A stretch of DNA of 35,024 nt, taken from the NCBI GenBank assembly GCA_945897075.1, contig CAMDEX010000031.1, forward strand, positions 1 through 35,024, read 5' to 3'. Shown here one piece after another: positions 1 to 8,352 of the stretch (the first letter of the stretch is position 1; every line of letters begins with the position of its first letter). The notes beneath the pieces were generated by a model. The model was not told the DNA's origin. It saw only the letters and a program-made list of their open reading frames with translations, and did not search any database. The DNA is from Litorilinea aerophila (GTDB lineage Bacteria; Chloroflexota; Anaerolineae; Caldilineales; Caldilineaceae). The position numbers were made by a program, and so were the translations under genes.

Positions 1-99
1 TGTGCCGGGCGCAGCAAGCAGCGCCCCTACAAAGAATTACCTGTAAAGCTATTCACCCAATCTACCAATCACCCAATCTCCCAATCTCCCAATCACCCT
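1..99. repeat. Intergenic repeat fragments before the first gene
   Basis: The first 30 bases (GGGCGCAGCAAGCAGCGCCC) form a short palindrome. Positions 51-98 are iterated CCAATC/CCCAATCTC words, the same vocabulary as the hairpins at 8453-8534 and 32813-32868, but only one arm is present. No convincing promoter or Shine-Dalgarno sequence is visible before the ATG at 100. Confidence 0.5.
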
Positions 100-753
100 A
101 TGCAACAACCATTCCCGCCCTATCAAAATCGCAACGACGCCGGTGAGCAGTTGGCGCGCCATCTGGCCCACTACGCGAACAGAGCCGATGTAGTCGTGCT
201 TGGCCTGGTGCGGGGCGGGCTGCCCGTGGCACAGGCGATTGCCCGCGCGCTCCATCTGCCCGTGGATGTGCTGCTGGTGCGCAAGTTGGGTGTGCCCGGC
301 CGCGAGGAGCTGGCCTTCGGTGCGATTGCCGCGGGGGTGCGCGTCTTCAACGAGGATGTGGTGGCCCATCTCAACCTGCCGGAGGAGGTGATCGAGGAGA
401 CAATCCAGCGCGAGTTGGCCGAACTGGCGCGGCGCGAGGCGCTCTACCGGGGCGGGCGCGGGCCGCTGGCGGTGGAGGGACGCACGGTGATTGTGGTGGA
501 CGACGGGCTGGCGACGGGGGCTTCGCTGCGTGCGGCACTGATCGCACTGCGCCAGCATAGGCCGGCGCGTATCGTCGCGGCTGTGCCGGTGGCCGCGCAG
601 GGCAGTCTGGACGACATCGCGGCCCTGGCCGATGAGTTTGTCTGTCCGCTGATCGTACCCCTGCTCTATGGCATCAGCGTCTTCTACGACGACTTTTCCC
701 AAGTCAGCGACGAGGAGGTGCAGGCGATCCTGGCCGAGACCCACCGGCCCTGA
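100..753 (+). CDS. Phosphoribosyltransferase family protein
   Basis: This 217-residue protein has the type I phosphoribosyltransferase fold. The PRPP-binding loop is clear at residues 130-142 (VIVVDDGLATGAS), with two acidic residues followed by the A-T-G-A-S phosphate loop. The N-terminal part (LGLVRGGLPVA, residues 34-44) and the RKLGVPGREELAFGAI stretch are typical of the stand-alone PRTase family often encoded beside hydrolases or stress genes, not of a named purine or pyrimidine salvage enzyme. The substrate cannot be read from the sequence. It is likely cytoplasmic. It is not obviously in an operon: the next gene is convergent and a palindrome of iterated ACAAAG words (771-850) lies between them. 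Confidence 0.85.
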   Translation: MQQPFPPYQNRNDAGEQLARHLAHYANRADVVVLGLVRGGLPVAQAIARALHLPVDVLLVRKLGVPGREELAFGAIAAGVRVFNEDVVAHLNLPEEVIEETIQRELAELARREALYRGGRGPLAVEGRTVIVVDDGLATGASLRAALIALRQHRPARIVAAVPVAAQGSLDDIAALADEFVCPLIVPLLYGISVFYDDFSQVSDEEVQAILAETHRP

Positions 754-770
754 CCTGAACAAAACCAGCC

Positions 771-850
771 AACCACAAAGACACCAAGACACGAAGAAGA
801 GAAGATGAAATTCAGTTTCTTCCTTTGTGTCTTCGTGGCTTTGTGGTAAA
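771..850. repeat. Intergenic palindrome, CACAAAG-word family
   Basis: The left arm (AACCACAAAGACACCAAGA) and right arm (TCTTCGTGGCTTTGTGG region) are near-complementary over about 30 bases around a short loop. It lies between convergent genes and could act as a two-way terminator. A second copy is at 1694-1751 and a single arm is at 26337-26371. Confidence 0.7.
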
Positions 851-864
851 AATGCACCCACAAA

Positions 865-1671
865 TTACAAGGATTGTACTCGTAGGGTACGGAAGCTTTG
901 CACCCGCATCCGGCTCTCCTTTGCCCAGACCAGCACCAGACCGAAGGTGACGAGCGTATTGGTCAGCCCGAAAAAGAGGAATTCCTCAATAGGCAAAATA
1001 CCGCCCAGCAACAGGCCGGTAGACTGGGCCGGGTCAATTGTCCAGGTGCCCGCGCCGATGGCGATGGCATCCGCGCCGCTCAGGTAAAGGGTCAACGGCA
1101 CAAGCGCCAGCAGCACCAGCCGCCGGTTGCGCCACAGAATGTCCCCGCCAAAGGCCCACTGCAACGCGATGGGCGGCAGCGCCCACCCCAATTCCAGAAA
1201 GAGATATGTGCCCGCTTGCCAGCCAAATAGGGAAATCGCGACCGCGCCCAGCCAGACCAGCCCCAGACAGGCCAGGCCAATCCAACGCACCCGTCGGTCA
1301 AAGGCTGCGGGCGCAGAGGCTGCGGGCGCAGACACAGCGGGCAGACGGCGGGCCAGCGCGGTCAGCCACAGTCCAGCCAGAATCGGCTGGACGATGAAAA
1401 ATGTGTATTCCTCGATAGGCACCCAGCCCAGGAGAACGCCCGTCACCAGCGCGGGGTTGTACCACCAGACGCCCGTCGCCACCAGATAGTTGTCCCAGGG
1501 CGTCGTGTAGACCAGCGCCACCAGCACATGCAGCGCAATCCCGCCCGCCACCGGCCAGTTCGCCAGGGCCGCCGGCCGCCGCCGCCCCGCCCGCTCATCC
1601 AGCCAGGCCACGCCGAGCAGCAGGACAATCGGTATCCCCACAAAAAGCGCCAAAAAAGCGAAGTACGTCAT
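865..1671 (-). CDS. crtYcd: Lycopene cyclase, fused two-domain CrtYcd type
   Basis: This 268-residue, strongly hydrophobic membrane protein contains two copies of the lycopene cyclase (CrtYc/CrtYd) domain. The first has PWDNY at residues 58-62 and PIEEYTFF at 85-92. The second has the corresponding acidic stretch near 201 and PIEEFLFF at 227-234. Proteins of this family cyclise the ends of lycopene to give beta-carotene. The two domains are separate subunits in actinobacteria and fused in archaea and some other bacteria, as here. A linker rich in Ala-Pro (about 112-123) joins the halves. An AAAGGA ribosome site lies a few bases before the ATG. It is last in the crtB-crtI-P450-crtYcd operon. 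The C-terminal tail (RVQSFRTLRVQSL) has two similar RVQS words, is not family-like and may be derived from the flanking sequence. Confidence 0.9.
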   Translation of the reverse strand: MTYFAFLALFVGIPIVLLLGVAWLDERAGRRRPAALANWPVAGGIALHVLVALVYTTPWDNYLVATGVWWYNPALVTGVLLGWVPIEEYTFFIVQPILAGLWLTALARRLPAVSAPAASAPAAFDRRVRWIGLACLGLVWLGAVAISLFGWQAGTYLFLELGWALPPIALQWAFGGDILWRNRRLVLLALVPLTLYLSGADAIAIGAGTWTIDPAQSTGLLLGGILPIEEFLFFGLTNTLVTFGLVLVWAKESRMRVQSFRTLRVQSL

Positions 1672-1693
1672 AGATTCCTTTCAATTCGGTACA

Positions 1694-1751
1694 ACCACAA
1701 AGTCACAAAGGAAGAAAAAATAGCTCTTCTTTGTGTCTTTGTGCCTTTGTG
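1694..1751. repeat. Intergenic palindrome, CACAAAG-word family
   Basis: ACCACAAAGTCACAAAGGAAG is mirrored by CTTCTTTGTGTCTTTGTGCCTTTGTGG around a short AT-rich loop. It is the same family as 771-850 and lies between the P450 and the cyclase inside the carotenoid operon. Confidence 0.7.
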
Positions 1752-1761
1752 GGTAACTGCT

Positions 1762-1850
1762 CACCCCCTCCCAACCTCCCCCAGATTGGGGGAGGAGTCG
1801 TGACAGTTCCCTCCCCAATCTGGGGAGGGTTAGGGTGGGGTGGCTGAGTC
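1762..1850. repeat. Intergenic palindromic repeat, CCTCCCCAGATTGGGGAGG family
   Basis: Two adjacent hairpins are formed by CCTCCCCCAGATTGGGGGAGG and CCTCCCCAATCTGGGGAGG, which are also near-complementary to each other. The reverse complement of the whole element occurs twice in tandem inside a coding region at 13695-13858. Confidence 0.8.
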
Positions 1851-1909
1851 GTTACCTTTGGGGTTAAGTTGTCGCGCCGCCGCACCCGCATCGTTACGCC
1901 GGGGCGCGG

Positions 1910-3181
1910 TTACAGCGTTGCGCCCATATGTTCGTGTACGCGGCCCGGCAGCAGTTTCAGGTCAAAGTCACGCAGAATTTTGCCCAATACGGCCTTTGCC
2001 TCCACCTGGGCAAAGGCCGCGCCGATACAGTTGCGCGGGCCGCCGCCAAAGGGCAGATAGGCGAAAGCAGGCGGGCTGTTCTTCGTTTGGGAACGGTCGA
2101 AGCGGGCCGGGCAGAAATCGTCGGGGGCGTCCCAATGGGCCGGGTCGCGGTGGGAGAGATAGATCGAATACATCACCCGGTTGTCTTTGTGTACGGGATA
2201 GCCCTTCACTTCGATCTCATCAGCGGCGCGGCGGTTGCCCACGTGGATGGGTGGGTAGAGGCGCAGCGTCTCTTTGATGACCGTATCCAAAAAGGTCAAC
2301 TCTTTGAGCGCTTCCGGCGTGGGAAGCTGGTCGGACAGCGTAGCCCGCGCCTCGGCCTGCGCCTGTGCCAGCGCGTCCGGGTGTTCGCCCAGCAGATAGA
2401 GCGCCCAGGCCAGCAGCGCGGTGCTGGTGTCGTGGCCGGCGATGAGCATTGTAAGCAGTTGGTCGCGGATCAGGTCGTCGTCCATCTCGGCGTGGCCAAC
2501 CAGCACAGAGAGCAGATCATCGCCCAACTGCCCGCTCTCGGCATAGGCCGCCCGGCGATCCCGAATAATCCCATAGAGGTAAGCGTCCAGCTCATCCAAT
2601 TCCTTTTTGTGGCTGGCACGGGGCGCGCCGGGCCAGACCAGCCAGACACCGGGCGAGATAAACTCGATGGAACGCAAGATGGGCTGCCAGAGCCGCTCCA
2701 AATCCGGGCGAAAGTCCACAGCAAAGAGCGTCTCCATCAGAATCAACAGCGCGACTTTGCGCATCTCCACCAGCATATCCTGCGTAGAACCGTCGGCCCA
2801 ACCGTCGGTAATCGCAGCCGTGCAGTTCCAGAAGGCGGCGATGTGGCCGTTGACCGGGCCTCGTTGCAACGGCGGCTCCATCAGGCCGCGCAGACAGTCG
2901 TGGCTGGCGCCGTCCTCCACCAACAGGCCGTGGCGCAGCAGAGCGGTCACCGGGTCGCTCTCGGTGCGCCAGAGAAAATCCTCGCGCCCGCTGACCAGAA
3001 TGTGCCTGTTGCTCTCCGGCCCCACAAAGACGACCGGATTGAAGCCGGGCAGAGTGATCTGGAAGGCGTTGCCCAGATGTTGGCGCATAGCAGCCAGCCC
3101 GGCCAGCAGTGAACGCTCGCGCCCCATTGCGCGCAGCACAGCCAGACCCGGCAGACCGGAGAGGGTGGGAAGAGAGGGCAT
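1910..3181 (-). CDS. Cytochrome P450, probable carotenoid hydroxylase
   Basis: This 423-residue soluble P450 has all the expected landmarks: the I-helix oxygen-activation motif AGHDTS (248-253), the K-helix ExxR (ETLR, 304-307), and the heme loop FGGGPRNCIG (378-387) with Cys385 as the axial thiolate. Start: an ATG with GGAG about eight bases upstream. It lies between phytoene desaturase and lycopene cyclase in one operon. A likely role, inferred from context and from CYP175-type enzymes of Thermus, is hydroxylation of beta-carotene rings toward zeaxanthin. No CrtZ- or CrtR-type hydroxylase is seen in the window. An electron-transfer partner is not encoded nearby. A different substrate cannot be excluded from sequence alone. 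Confidence 0.9.
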   Translation of the reverse strand: MPSLPTLSGLPGLAVLRAMGRERSLLAGLAAMRQHLGNAFQITLPGFNPVVFVGPESNRHILVSGREDFLWRTESDPVTALLRHGLLVEDGASHDCLRGLMEPPLQRGPVNGHIAAFWNCTAAITDGWADGSTQDMLVEMRKVALLILMETLFAVDFRPDLERLWQPILRSIEFISPGVWLVWPGAPRASHKKELDELDAYLYGIIRDRRAAYAESGQLGDDLLSVLVGHAEMDDDLIRDQLLTMLIAGHDTSTALLAWALYLLGEHPDALAQAQAEARATLSDQLPTPEALKELTFLDTVIKETLRLYPPIHVGNRRAADEIEVKGYPVHKDNRVMYSIYLSHRDPAHWDAPDDFCPARFDRSQTKNSPPAFAYLPFGGGPRNCIGAAFAQVEAKAVLGKILRDFDLKLLPGRVHEHMGATL

Positions 3182-3192
3182 AGGATTCTCCG

Positions 3193-3259
3193 AGACTGGG
3201 GACTGGGGAACAGGGACTGGGGATCGGGTACGCCGATCCCCAATCCCCGATCCCCAGTC
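3193..3259. repeat. Intergenic palindrome, ACTGGGGAT-word family
   Basis: Arms made of iterated GACTGGGGA / GGGATCGGG words are mirrored by CGATCCCCA and GATCCCCAGTC. It occupies the gap between crtI and the P450 gene. A related single arm is present near 9749-9777, before the Uma2 gene. Confidence 0.7.
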
Positions 3260-3260
3260 G

Positions 3261-4745
3261 CTAATTCTTGCTGATCAGATCGTCCGCGATCTTCGCCGAC
3301 GAAAGCACACCGGGCAGACCCGCGCCGGGGTGGGTGCCTGCGCCCACAAAGTAGAGGTTGGCGATATCCTCCGAGCGGTTGTGGGGACGAAACCAGGCCG
3401 ATTGGGTCAGGATCGGCTCCACGGAAAAGGCCGAACCTTTGTAGCTGTTGAGCGTATTCTGGAAGTGCAGCGGGTCTATGTGATGTTCGGCCACCAGATT
3501 CGCCTGCAAATCGGGCAGGTAATTCTCTTCCAAAAAGTTCATAATCGTGTCGCGGTAGGGTTTGGCCTGCTTCGTCCAATCAATGCCAGCGTCCAGATGG
3601 GGCACGGGCGAGAGGACGTAGAAACCCTCGTGACCCTCCGGGGCCAGGCTGGGATCGGTCAGCGTCGGCATGTGCAGATAGAGCGAGAAGTCTGCGGAGA
3701 GCTTTTTCTTGTGAAAAATGTCCGCCAACAACCCCTCGTAACGCTCGCCCAGAATGATGTTGTGATGGGCCAATTTGCTGTCGGTGTAGCGCCGCTTTGT
3801 GCCAAAATAGATGACAAAGAGACCCATACTGTAGCGGGTCAGCTTCCTGTAGCGCAAATCCGAGTTGCGCAGACCGCGCGCGGCCGCGGGGATAAGGTTC
3901 AGGTAAGTCCAGGCCACATCCGCATTGGAGATGACGTGATCCGCCTTCACCTCCCGCCCGTCGGCCAGCCGGATGCCCGAAGTCCGCCGTCCGTTGACGA
4001 GAATCTCCGCCACCGAACTATTCAGGTGAATTTTGCCGCCCAACTCCTCGAAGAGTCTGACCAGCGCATCCACCAGCGCACCCGTGCCGCCCAGCGCATA
4101 GTGCACGCCCCACTCCCGCTCCAAATAGTGGATCATCGCATAGATCGAGGTGGTGTCGAAAGGGTTGCCGCCCACCAGCAGCGGGTGAAAGGAGAAGACC
4201 CGGCGCAGAAAGTCGTCCTGGATAAAACCGGAGGCGTAGTCGTAGACAGTCTTGTGCGATTGCAGGCGGATCAAATCTGGCACGACACGCAGCATATCCG
4301 CCACAGTCAGAAAGGGCTTGTCGGCCAGTTCTACAAAGCCCTTCTCGAAGATGGCTTTGGTGGTGCCGATAAAACGCTTGTAGCCCTCCACATCGCCAGG
4401 ACTCACCTGGGCAATCTGCGCGTGGATAAAGTCGGCGTTCCCATTGTAGTCGAAGGCGCGCCCCTCGCTGTTGAAGATGCGGTAGAAGGGGTCCAGCGGT
4501 ACAAATTTGACATACTCTTCCCGCTTGCGCCCAGCCAGCGCAAAGAGTTCATCAAACATAAACGGTGCGGTGATGACCGTCGGCCCGCCGTCAAACTTGA
4601 AACCGTTCTGCTCGTAGACGTAGGCCCGGCCGCCCGGCTTGTCCCGTTTTTCAAAAATCTCCACGTCGTAGCCCTTGGCCGCCAGACGCACAGCCGCGCC
4701 CAGCCCACCAAAACCGCTGCCGATGACAATCACCTTCTCGTTCAT
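3261..4745 (-). CDS. crtI: Phytoene desaturase (CrtI)
   Basis: This FAD-dependent desaturase of about 494 residues begins with a Rossmann dinucleotide loop ([14 protein letters not shown]) and ends with the family signature around [17 protein letters not shown]. CrtI converts phytoene to lycopene by successive dehydrogenations at the membrane surface. Start choice: an upstream ATG (4749-4751) lies only one base after the AGGAG site, whereas the ATG at 4743-4745 has better spacing, so I start at the second Met (MNEKVIVIG). It follows crtB in the same direction with a gap of about 108 bases that holds an imperfect CGCAGA-word palindrome (4782-4846). Length and motifs are normal for the family. 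Confidence 0.95.
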   Translation of the reverse strand: MNEKVIVIGSGFGGLGAAVRLAAKGYDVEIFEKRDKPGGRAYVYEQNGFKFDGGPTVITAPFMFDELFALAGRKREEYVKFVPLDPFYRIFNSEGRAFDYNGNADFIHAQIAQVSPGDVEGYKRFIGTTKAIFEKGFVELADKPFLTVADMLRVVPDLIRLQSHKTVYDYASGFIQDDFLRRVFSFHPLLVGGNPFDTTSIYAMIHYLEREWGVHYALGGTGALVDALVRLFEELGGKIHLNSSVAEILVNGRRTSGIRLADGREVKADHVISNADVAWTYLNLIPAAARGLRNSDLRYRKLTRYSMGLFVIYFGTKRRYTDSKLAHHNIILGERYEGLLADIFHKKKLSADFSLYLHMPTLTDPSLAPEGHEGFYVLSPVPHLDAGIDWTKQAKPYRDTIMNFLEENYLPDLQANLVAEHHIDPLHFQNTLNSYKGSAFSVEPILTQSAWFRPHNRSEDIANLYFVGAGTHPGAGLPGVLSSAKIADDLISKN

Positions 4746-4781
4746 TTCCATTCTCCTATGCCAGCCACAACAAAAATTGGG

Positions 4782-4846
4782 ACGCAGATTACGCAGAAAA
4801 AGACAGATTTGCGCCGATTCTCTCTGCGTCTTTGCGCCTCTGCGGG
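4782..4846. repeat. Intergenic palindrome, CGCAGATTACGCAGA family
   Basis: GACGCAGATTACGCAGAAAA is matched by an inverted CTCTGCGTCTTTGCGCCTCTG. Relatives are found near 8129-8208, 27985-28030 and 34092-34186. Confidence 0.55.
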
Positions 4847-4853
4847 AGATTTC

Positions 4854-5855
4854 TTACGCCTCTCTGCCGCCTTCTGCCCTACCCCACCCATTCGTCACAG
4901 TGCGCCACCAGATACCCCACAGACGGCCCAACTTTTCCAGCCCGCTGGTGCGCACGCGCCGGGTGAAAACGTCGTAGTCGTTTTCCTCAATTTTGGTCAG
5001 AATGTCCTGATACAGGACAGCAGAGGCGGCGATGGCGAACTGGCCGTCTCGCCCCAGCAGGGGAATGCCGGGCATAGCCTCGGCGTAAAGCCGGCGCGCC
5101 CGCTCGATCTGAAAACGCATAAAGGCTTGCCAACGGGGGGTGACCATCCCAGCGGCAATCTCGTCTTCGCGCACGCCGTAGGCGTCCAACTCATCCTGGG
5201 GCAGATAGAGGCGGCCTTTGGCCCAATCCTCGCCCACATCGCGCAAAATGTTGGTCAGTTGCAGCGCCACCCCCAATTTGATGGCATACGGGATGGCCTG
5301 TGGCCCCGCATAGCCGACAATGTGCATCGTCATCAGCCCGACGGTGGAGGCGACCAGATAGCAATAGTGGGCCAAATCGTCAAAACTGGCATAGCGGCTG
5401 TGGGTCAAATCCTGGCCCACCCCTTCGATGAGCTGCTCGGCATAGGCTTTGGGGATACCAAAACGGGCGCGGGTATCGGTCCAGGCCAGGGTCGCCAGAT
5501 CGCTGGCAGCCAGATCCGCGCTGGTATAGCTGCTCTCCAGGCTGCGCCGCCGCCAGCTTTGCAGATCGGCCAGCCGCGCTTCGGTGCTGGAGTCTGTGGC
5601 GGGCTGATCCACAATGTCATCGGTGATGCGACAGAAGGCATAGAGCGCCCGCGCCGCGGCCCGCATCTCTCCCGGCAGCAGCCCCGAACTCATGTGAAAG
5701 GTGCGGCTGTGGGTGTGGGTCAGTGCGGCGCAGTGCTGGTAGGCGGCATCCAGCGCGCGCCGGTCCACATCGTGGCCGAAGATCAGCGCAGGCGCAGAGG
5801 TCACAGTGGCGCGTTTGAAGAGCTTTTCTTCCCAGGAGATGGAGACTGTGGCCAT
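4854..5855 (-). CDS. crtB: Phytoene synthase (CrtB)
   Basis: This 333-residue squalene/phytoene synthase condenses two geranylgeranyl diphosphates to phytoene, the committed step of carotenoid synthesis. The two Mg-diphosphate-binding aspartate motifs are present: DDIVD at residues 79-83 and NILRDVGED at 202-210, followed by KGRLYLPQDEL. The open frame runs much further upstream, but the start is placed at the ATG 5853-5855 because AAAGGA precedes it and the homologous sequence begins there. It is the first gene of the carotenoid operon. A sigma70-like promoter lies about 100 bases upstream (5953-5981). Confidence 0.93.
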   Translation of the reverse strand: MATVSISWEEKLFKRATVTSAPALIFGHDVDRRALDAAYQHCAALTHTHSRTFHMSSGLLPGEMRAAARALYAFCRITDDIVDQPATDSSTEARLADLQSWRRRSLESSYTSADLAASDLATLAWTDTRARFGIPKAYAEQLIEGVGQDLTHSRYASFDDLAHYCYLVASTVGLMTMHIVGYAGPQAIPYAIKLGVALQLTNILRDVGEDWAKGRLYLPQDELDAYGVREDEIAAGMVTPRWQAFMRFQIERARRLYAEAMPGIPLLGRDGQFAIAASAVLYQDILTKIEENDYDVFTRRVRTSGLEKLGRLWGIWWRTVTNGWGRAEGGREA

Positions 5856-5952
5856 GCAGGTCGTTCCTTTCGCCGTAAGAGTTGCGGGTTGCGGGTTACA
5901 AGTTGCGAGTTGCGGAATGCTCCGTTGTTCCACGAACAACTTTTGTTGATTA

Positions 5953-5981
5953 TTTTTAGCACGTATTTTTATATTTGTCAA
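5953..5981 (-). promoter_or_regulatory. Sigma70-type promoter for the carotenoid operon
   Basis: On the minus strand a perfect -35 box TTGACA (5976-5981) is separated by 17 bases from TAAAAA (5953-5958), in the most AT-rich stretch of the region. It points at crtB with an expected leader of about 90 bases. No operator was identified. Confidence 0.65.
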
Positions 5982-6037
5982 TATATTGCACAGGAAAAAC
6001 GCAAACAATGCTGAAATTCCCCCGTGTCGCCGTAGGT

Positions 6038-6065
6038 TTGCGCCGGATGGAATCCCTGCTATACT
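6038..6065 (+). promoter_or_regulatory. Sigma70-type promoter for the nucleotidyltransferase/kinase pair
   Basis: TTGCGC (6038-6043), a 16-base spacer and TATACT (6060-6065) lie about 100 bases before the ATG at 6165. Confidence 0.5.
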
Positions 6066-6164
6066 TTCTCTATGCCCACATTTGCCCAGACCAAACCCCT
6101 GCATATCGGCCAGATCATCCGTCACGCCCGGTGTTTTCGCTTTGCAGAACATTCGGAGAATAGA

Positions 6165-6755
6165 ATGACTCTCGACTCTCTGCTTCAATCGGTGGACAAC
6201 CTCTTCGCACTGTTGGACGAACGGCGGGTGACCTACGTCCTGGTGGGTGGCATCGCCCTGCTCCAATACGTGGAGGGGCGCAACACCGAGGACATCGATC
6301 TGATTGTCTCCCTCAGCGATTTACGCAAAGTACCCGAAATTCGGATTGCCAACCGGGACAAAAACTTTGCCAGAGGTGATTTTCAGGGTTTGCAGATCGA
6401 TTTCCTGCTTACCAGCAACCGGCTATTTGAAAAGGTGTGCCGAACACACACAACCCTACAACCCTTTGCCGAGCGCGCCATCCCCTGCGCCACCGTGGAA
6501 GGGCTGCTCCTGCTCAAACTCTACGCGCTGCCCTCCCTCTACCGCCAGGGCAACTTCGCCCGGGTCGGCCTCTACGAAAATGACATTGCCACACTGCTAC
6601 AAGCCTACCAACCAGAGACGGAACCGTTGCTGGCTGAACTGTCCCACCAGGTCAACGCCGCGGATATGGCGGAAATACGGATGATCCTGGCCGACGTGGA
6701 AGCGCGCATCCGCCGTTTTGGGCAGGGATTTCAAGCTGGTTCTACAAATGAGTGA
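6165..6755 (+). CDS. Nucleotidyltransferase-fold protein, AbiEii-like
   Basis: This 196-residue protein begins with a nucleotidyltransferase core: VLVGGIALLQYVEG followed by the paired acidic motif TEDIDLIV, the usual G-G and D-x-D arrangement of the family. Proteins of this kind transfer nucleotides to RNA, protein or small molecules, and many are toxins or accessory enzymes. The substrate here is unknown. Start: an ATG with GGAG about eight bases upstream; the open frame extends further upstream but without a better site. Its stop codon overlaps the start of the next gene (ATGAGTGA), which implies translational coupling and a joint function with the downstream kinase-fold protein. Confidence 0.7.
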   Translation: MTLDSLLQSVDNLFALLDERRVTYVLVGGIALLQYVEGRNTEDIDLIVSLSDLRKVPEIRIANRDKNFARGDFQGLQIDFLLTSNRLFEKVCRTHTTLQPFAERAIPCATVEGLLLLKLYALPSLYRQGNFARVGLYENDIATLLQAYQPETEPLLAELSHQVNAADMAEIRMILADVEARIRRFGQGFQAGSTNE

Positions 6756-8145
6756 CCAGCCAACGGCAGAAGTGGCAAAACCCCAGTGGATCAGCAACTT
6801 CCACATCGTCCTCCCGGACGGGGAGCGGCGGCGCGTGCTGCTGCTGGCGGGCGACGCGGGGTGGACGCTGCCCTTTCTGCGCGTCGAGGAGAGACTCTGG
6901 GTAGGCAAGAGCCAGCAGATCGCTGATCTGCTGCGCCAGCGCGTGGGGTTGTCATGCAACTTCACCGTTCTGCGCTATCTGCGCATGGAGTTGAACGAAG
7001 AGGAGCGCTGGGATCGGGTTTTTCTGCTGCTGGAAATCCACGAGAAGCTGGCCGAGCCGCCGCTCAACGGGTGCTGGATGGAGCGGGCAACGCTGGCGGA
7101 ATTGCCTCTGGCCGACGCAGAAGCGCGCGGGCTGCTCCTGGACTATCTGGACGCGGAAGCCAGCGGCCATATCCCGCGGTTACGTGCGCCCTGGGCGCAG
7201 CCCGGTTGGTTTGCCGCAGCCGGTGCGTGGATGGTGGAAACCCTCGCCGCGCTGGGCCGCCCGCCCAGCGGCCGCGTGCAACAGTTCAGAAACCTGGGCA
7301 TCTCCAGTCTGCTGCGCGTGCCCACCGCAGCCGGACTGGTCTACTTGAAAGCTACGGCCAAACTACCGCTTTTTGTCAACGAAGCTGTGCTGATGACGCG
7401 GCTGGCCGAAAGATTCCCCGGCCAGATACCTCCGCCATTGGCAATCGAACCCGAAAAAGGCTGGATGCTGTTGGATGATTTTGGCCGCGACCTGCGCCAG
7501 GAGCAGGCGGCCGAGACGGATGTAGCGGCTCTGCTGCGCCAGTTTGGGGCGATGCAAGCGCAATCAGCCGCGCTGGTGGAAGAGCTTTTGCAGGCAGGCT
7601 GCCACGACCGCCGTCTGCCCGTGCTGGCCGCACAGATCGATCTGCTTGTCGAGCATCCGCTGAGTAGAGAGCACGCCAAAGCGGATGATCTGGCCCAACT
7701 GCGCCGCCTTGCCCCGCGGCTGCAAGAGCGCTGTGTCGAGTTGGCAAGCTACGGCCTGCCCGACACACTGGTACACGGCGACCTGCATTTGGGCAACGCG
7801 GCCCGCAACGGCCAGCGCTATTTGATCTTCGACTGGTCCGACGCCTGTATCAGCCACCCCTTTCTGGATCTGATTACACCTTACTTCTTCCAGGAAAACG
7901 CGGCTGACGCGCAGCAACGGCGCGACAGTTATCTGGCGCAATGGACGGATTGGGCACCGATGGATCGGCTGCTGGAGGTATGGCGGCTGGCCAAACCCCT
8001 GGCCGCATTGCACCAGGCAGTCAGCTATCTGCACATCCTGCTCGGCCAGGAGGAACTGATCCACGCCGAGATGACGGACGGGCTGCAGGAATTCGTCACA
8101 CTGGCGGTGGCGGTGTTGGCAGAAGAGGACGCAGATCGGCGCTGA
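6748..8145 (+). CDS. Aminoglycoside phosphotransferase-fold (APH/choline kinase-like) protein
   Basis: This 465-residue protein has a C-terminal kinase-like domain with the catalytic loop VHGDLHLGNAARNG and the metal-binding FDWSDA motif, the HGDxHxxN...D pattern of APH and choline kinases. The N-terminal part of about 130 residues is a separate domain (WISNFHIVLPDG..., GWTLPFLRVEE) that I cannot place firmly; it resembles the small beta-rich domains that precede the kinase in some environmental APH-like proteins. Start: the ATG at 6748 overlaps the previous stop by eight bases; a TTG at 6718 is also possible. The substrate is unknown and antibiotic resistance should not be assumed. Confidence 0.75.
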   Translation: MSDQPTAEVAKPQWISNFHIVLPDGERRRVLLLAGDAGWTLPFLRVEERLWVGKSQQIADLLRQRVGLSCNFTVLRYLRMELNEEERWDRVFLLLEIHEKLAEPPLNGCWMERATLAELPLADAEARGLLLDYLDAEASGHIPRLRAPWAQPGWFAAAGAWMVETLAALGRPPSGRVQQFRNLGISSLLRVPTAAGLVYLKATAKLPLFVNEAVLMTRLAERFPGQIPPPLAIEPEKGWMLLDDFGRDLRQEQAAETDVAALLRQFGAMQAQSAALVEELLQAGCHDRRLPVLAAQIDLLVEHPLSREHAKADDLAQLRRLAPRLQERCVELASYGLPDTLVHGDLHLGNAARNGQRYLIFDWSDACISHPFLDLITPYFFQENAADAQQRRDSYLAQWTDWAPMDRLLEVWRLAKPLAALHQAVSYLHILLGQEELIHAEMTDGLQEFVTLAVAVLAEEDADRR

Positions 8146-8208
8146 TCTGTCATGGGTTTCTGCTATCATCAGCGCAGATCAATTCAGATCATGAAAATCT
8201 GCGTCCCT
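8129..8208. repeat. Palindrome overlapping the end of the kinase-fold gene
   Basis: GGACGCAGATCGGCGCTGATCTG is mirrored imperfectly by CAGATCATGAAAATCTGCGTCC. The left arm encodes the last residues of the upstream protein (EDADRR), so the repeat has been absorbed into its C-terminus. Confidence 0.6.
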
Positions 8209-8230
8209 TTCTTCCCTTTCTTCTCAGAAT

Positions 8231-8259
8231 TTGACATTCCCCCCGCTCCGGTGTACTCT
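8231..8259 (+). promoter_or_regulatory. Sigma70-type promoter of the lysine cluster leader
   Basis: A perfect TTGACA (8231-8236) is followed by a 17-base spacer and TACTCT (8254-8259). The predicted start of transcription is about 8266, thirty bases before the leader ORF. No other good promoter is seen between here and homocitrate synthase. Confidence 0.7.
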
Positions 8260-8295
8260 CATTGCACTTTCCCGATTTTTTTTCGGAACAGAGCG

Positions 8296-8352
8296 ATGCC
8301 AGCCCAATTGTTTGTTGCCAAGAAAAAGAGCAAGAAGCAGAAACCCGACTGA
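8296..8352 (+). CDS. Lysine-rich leader peptide of the lysine biosynthesis attenuator
   Basis: An 18-codon ORF encodes MPAQLFVAKKKSKKQKPD. Six of eight consecutive codons (8320-8343) are lysine (AAG, AAA, AAG, AGC, AAG, AAG, CAG, AAA). GGA lies about nine bases upstream as a weak ribosome site. It sits between a sigma70-type promoter and a Rho-independent terminator, directly upstream of homocitrate synthase, the first enzyme of lysine synthesis. The arrangement is that of the classic amino-acid leader peptides (trp, his, thr): a ribosome starved for charged tRNA-Lys would stall on these codons. The product itself probably has no function beyond being translated. Too short for routine gene callers. 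Confidence 0.8.
   Translation: MPAQLFVAKKKSKKQKPD

Larger units (their letters stand above)
5856..6164. other. Divergent intergenic region between crtB and a nucleotidyltransferase
   Basis: This gap of about 309 bases contains iterated GTTGCGGGTT words next to crtB (5880-5916), an AT-rich stretch (5935-6000) with the crtB promoter, and a plus-strand promoter at 6038-6065. I see no gene in it, although frames from both sides run through it. Confidence 0.6.

Noticed and set aside
2607-6014. A 1135-codon plus-strand open frame antisense to the carotenoid operon
   Set aside because: It runs opposite to four clearly recognisable genes and its protein resembles no family; it is a side effect of GC-rich codon use.
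4854-6266. Longer phytoene synthase starting at 6266
   Set aside because: The extra 137 residues cross the promoter and repeat words and have no family similarity; the ATG at 5855 has a ribosome site.
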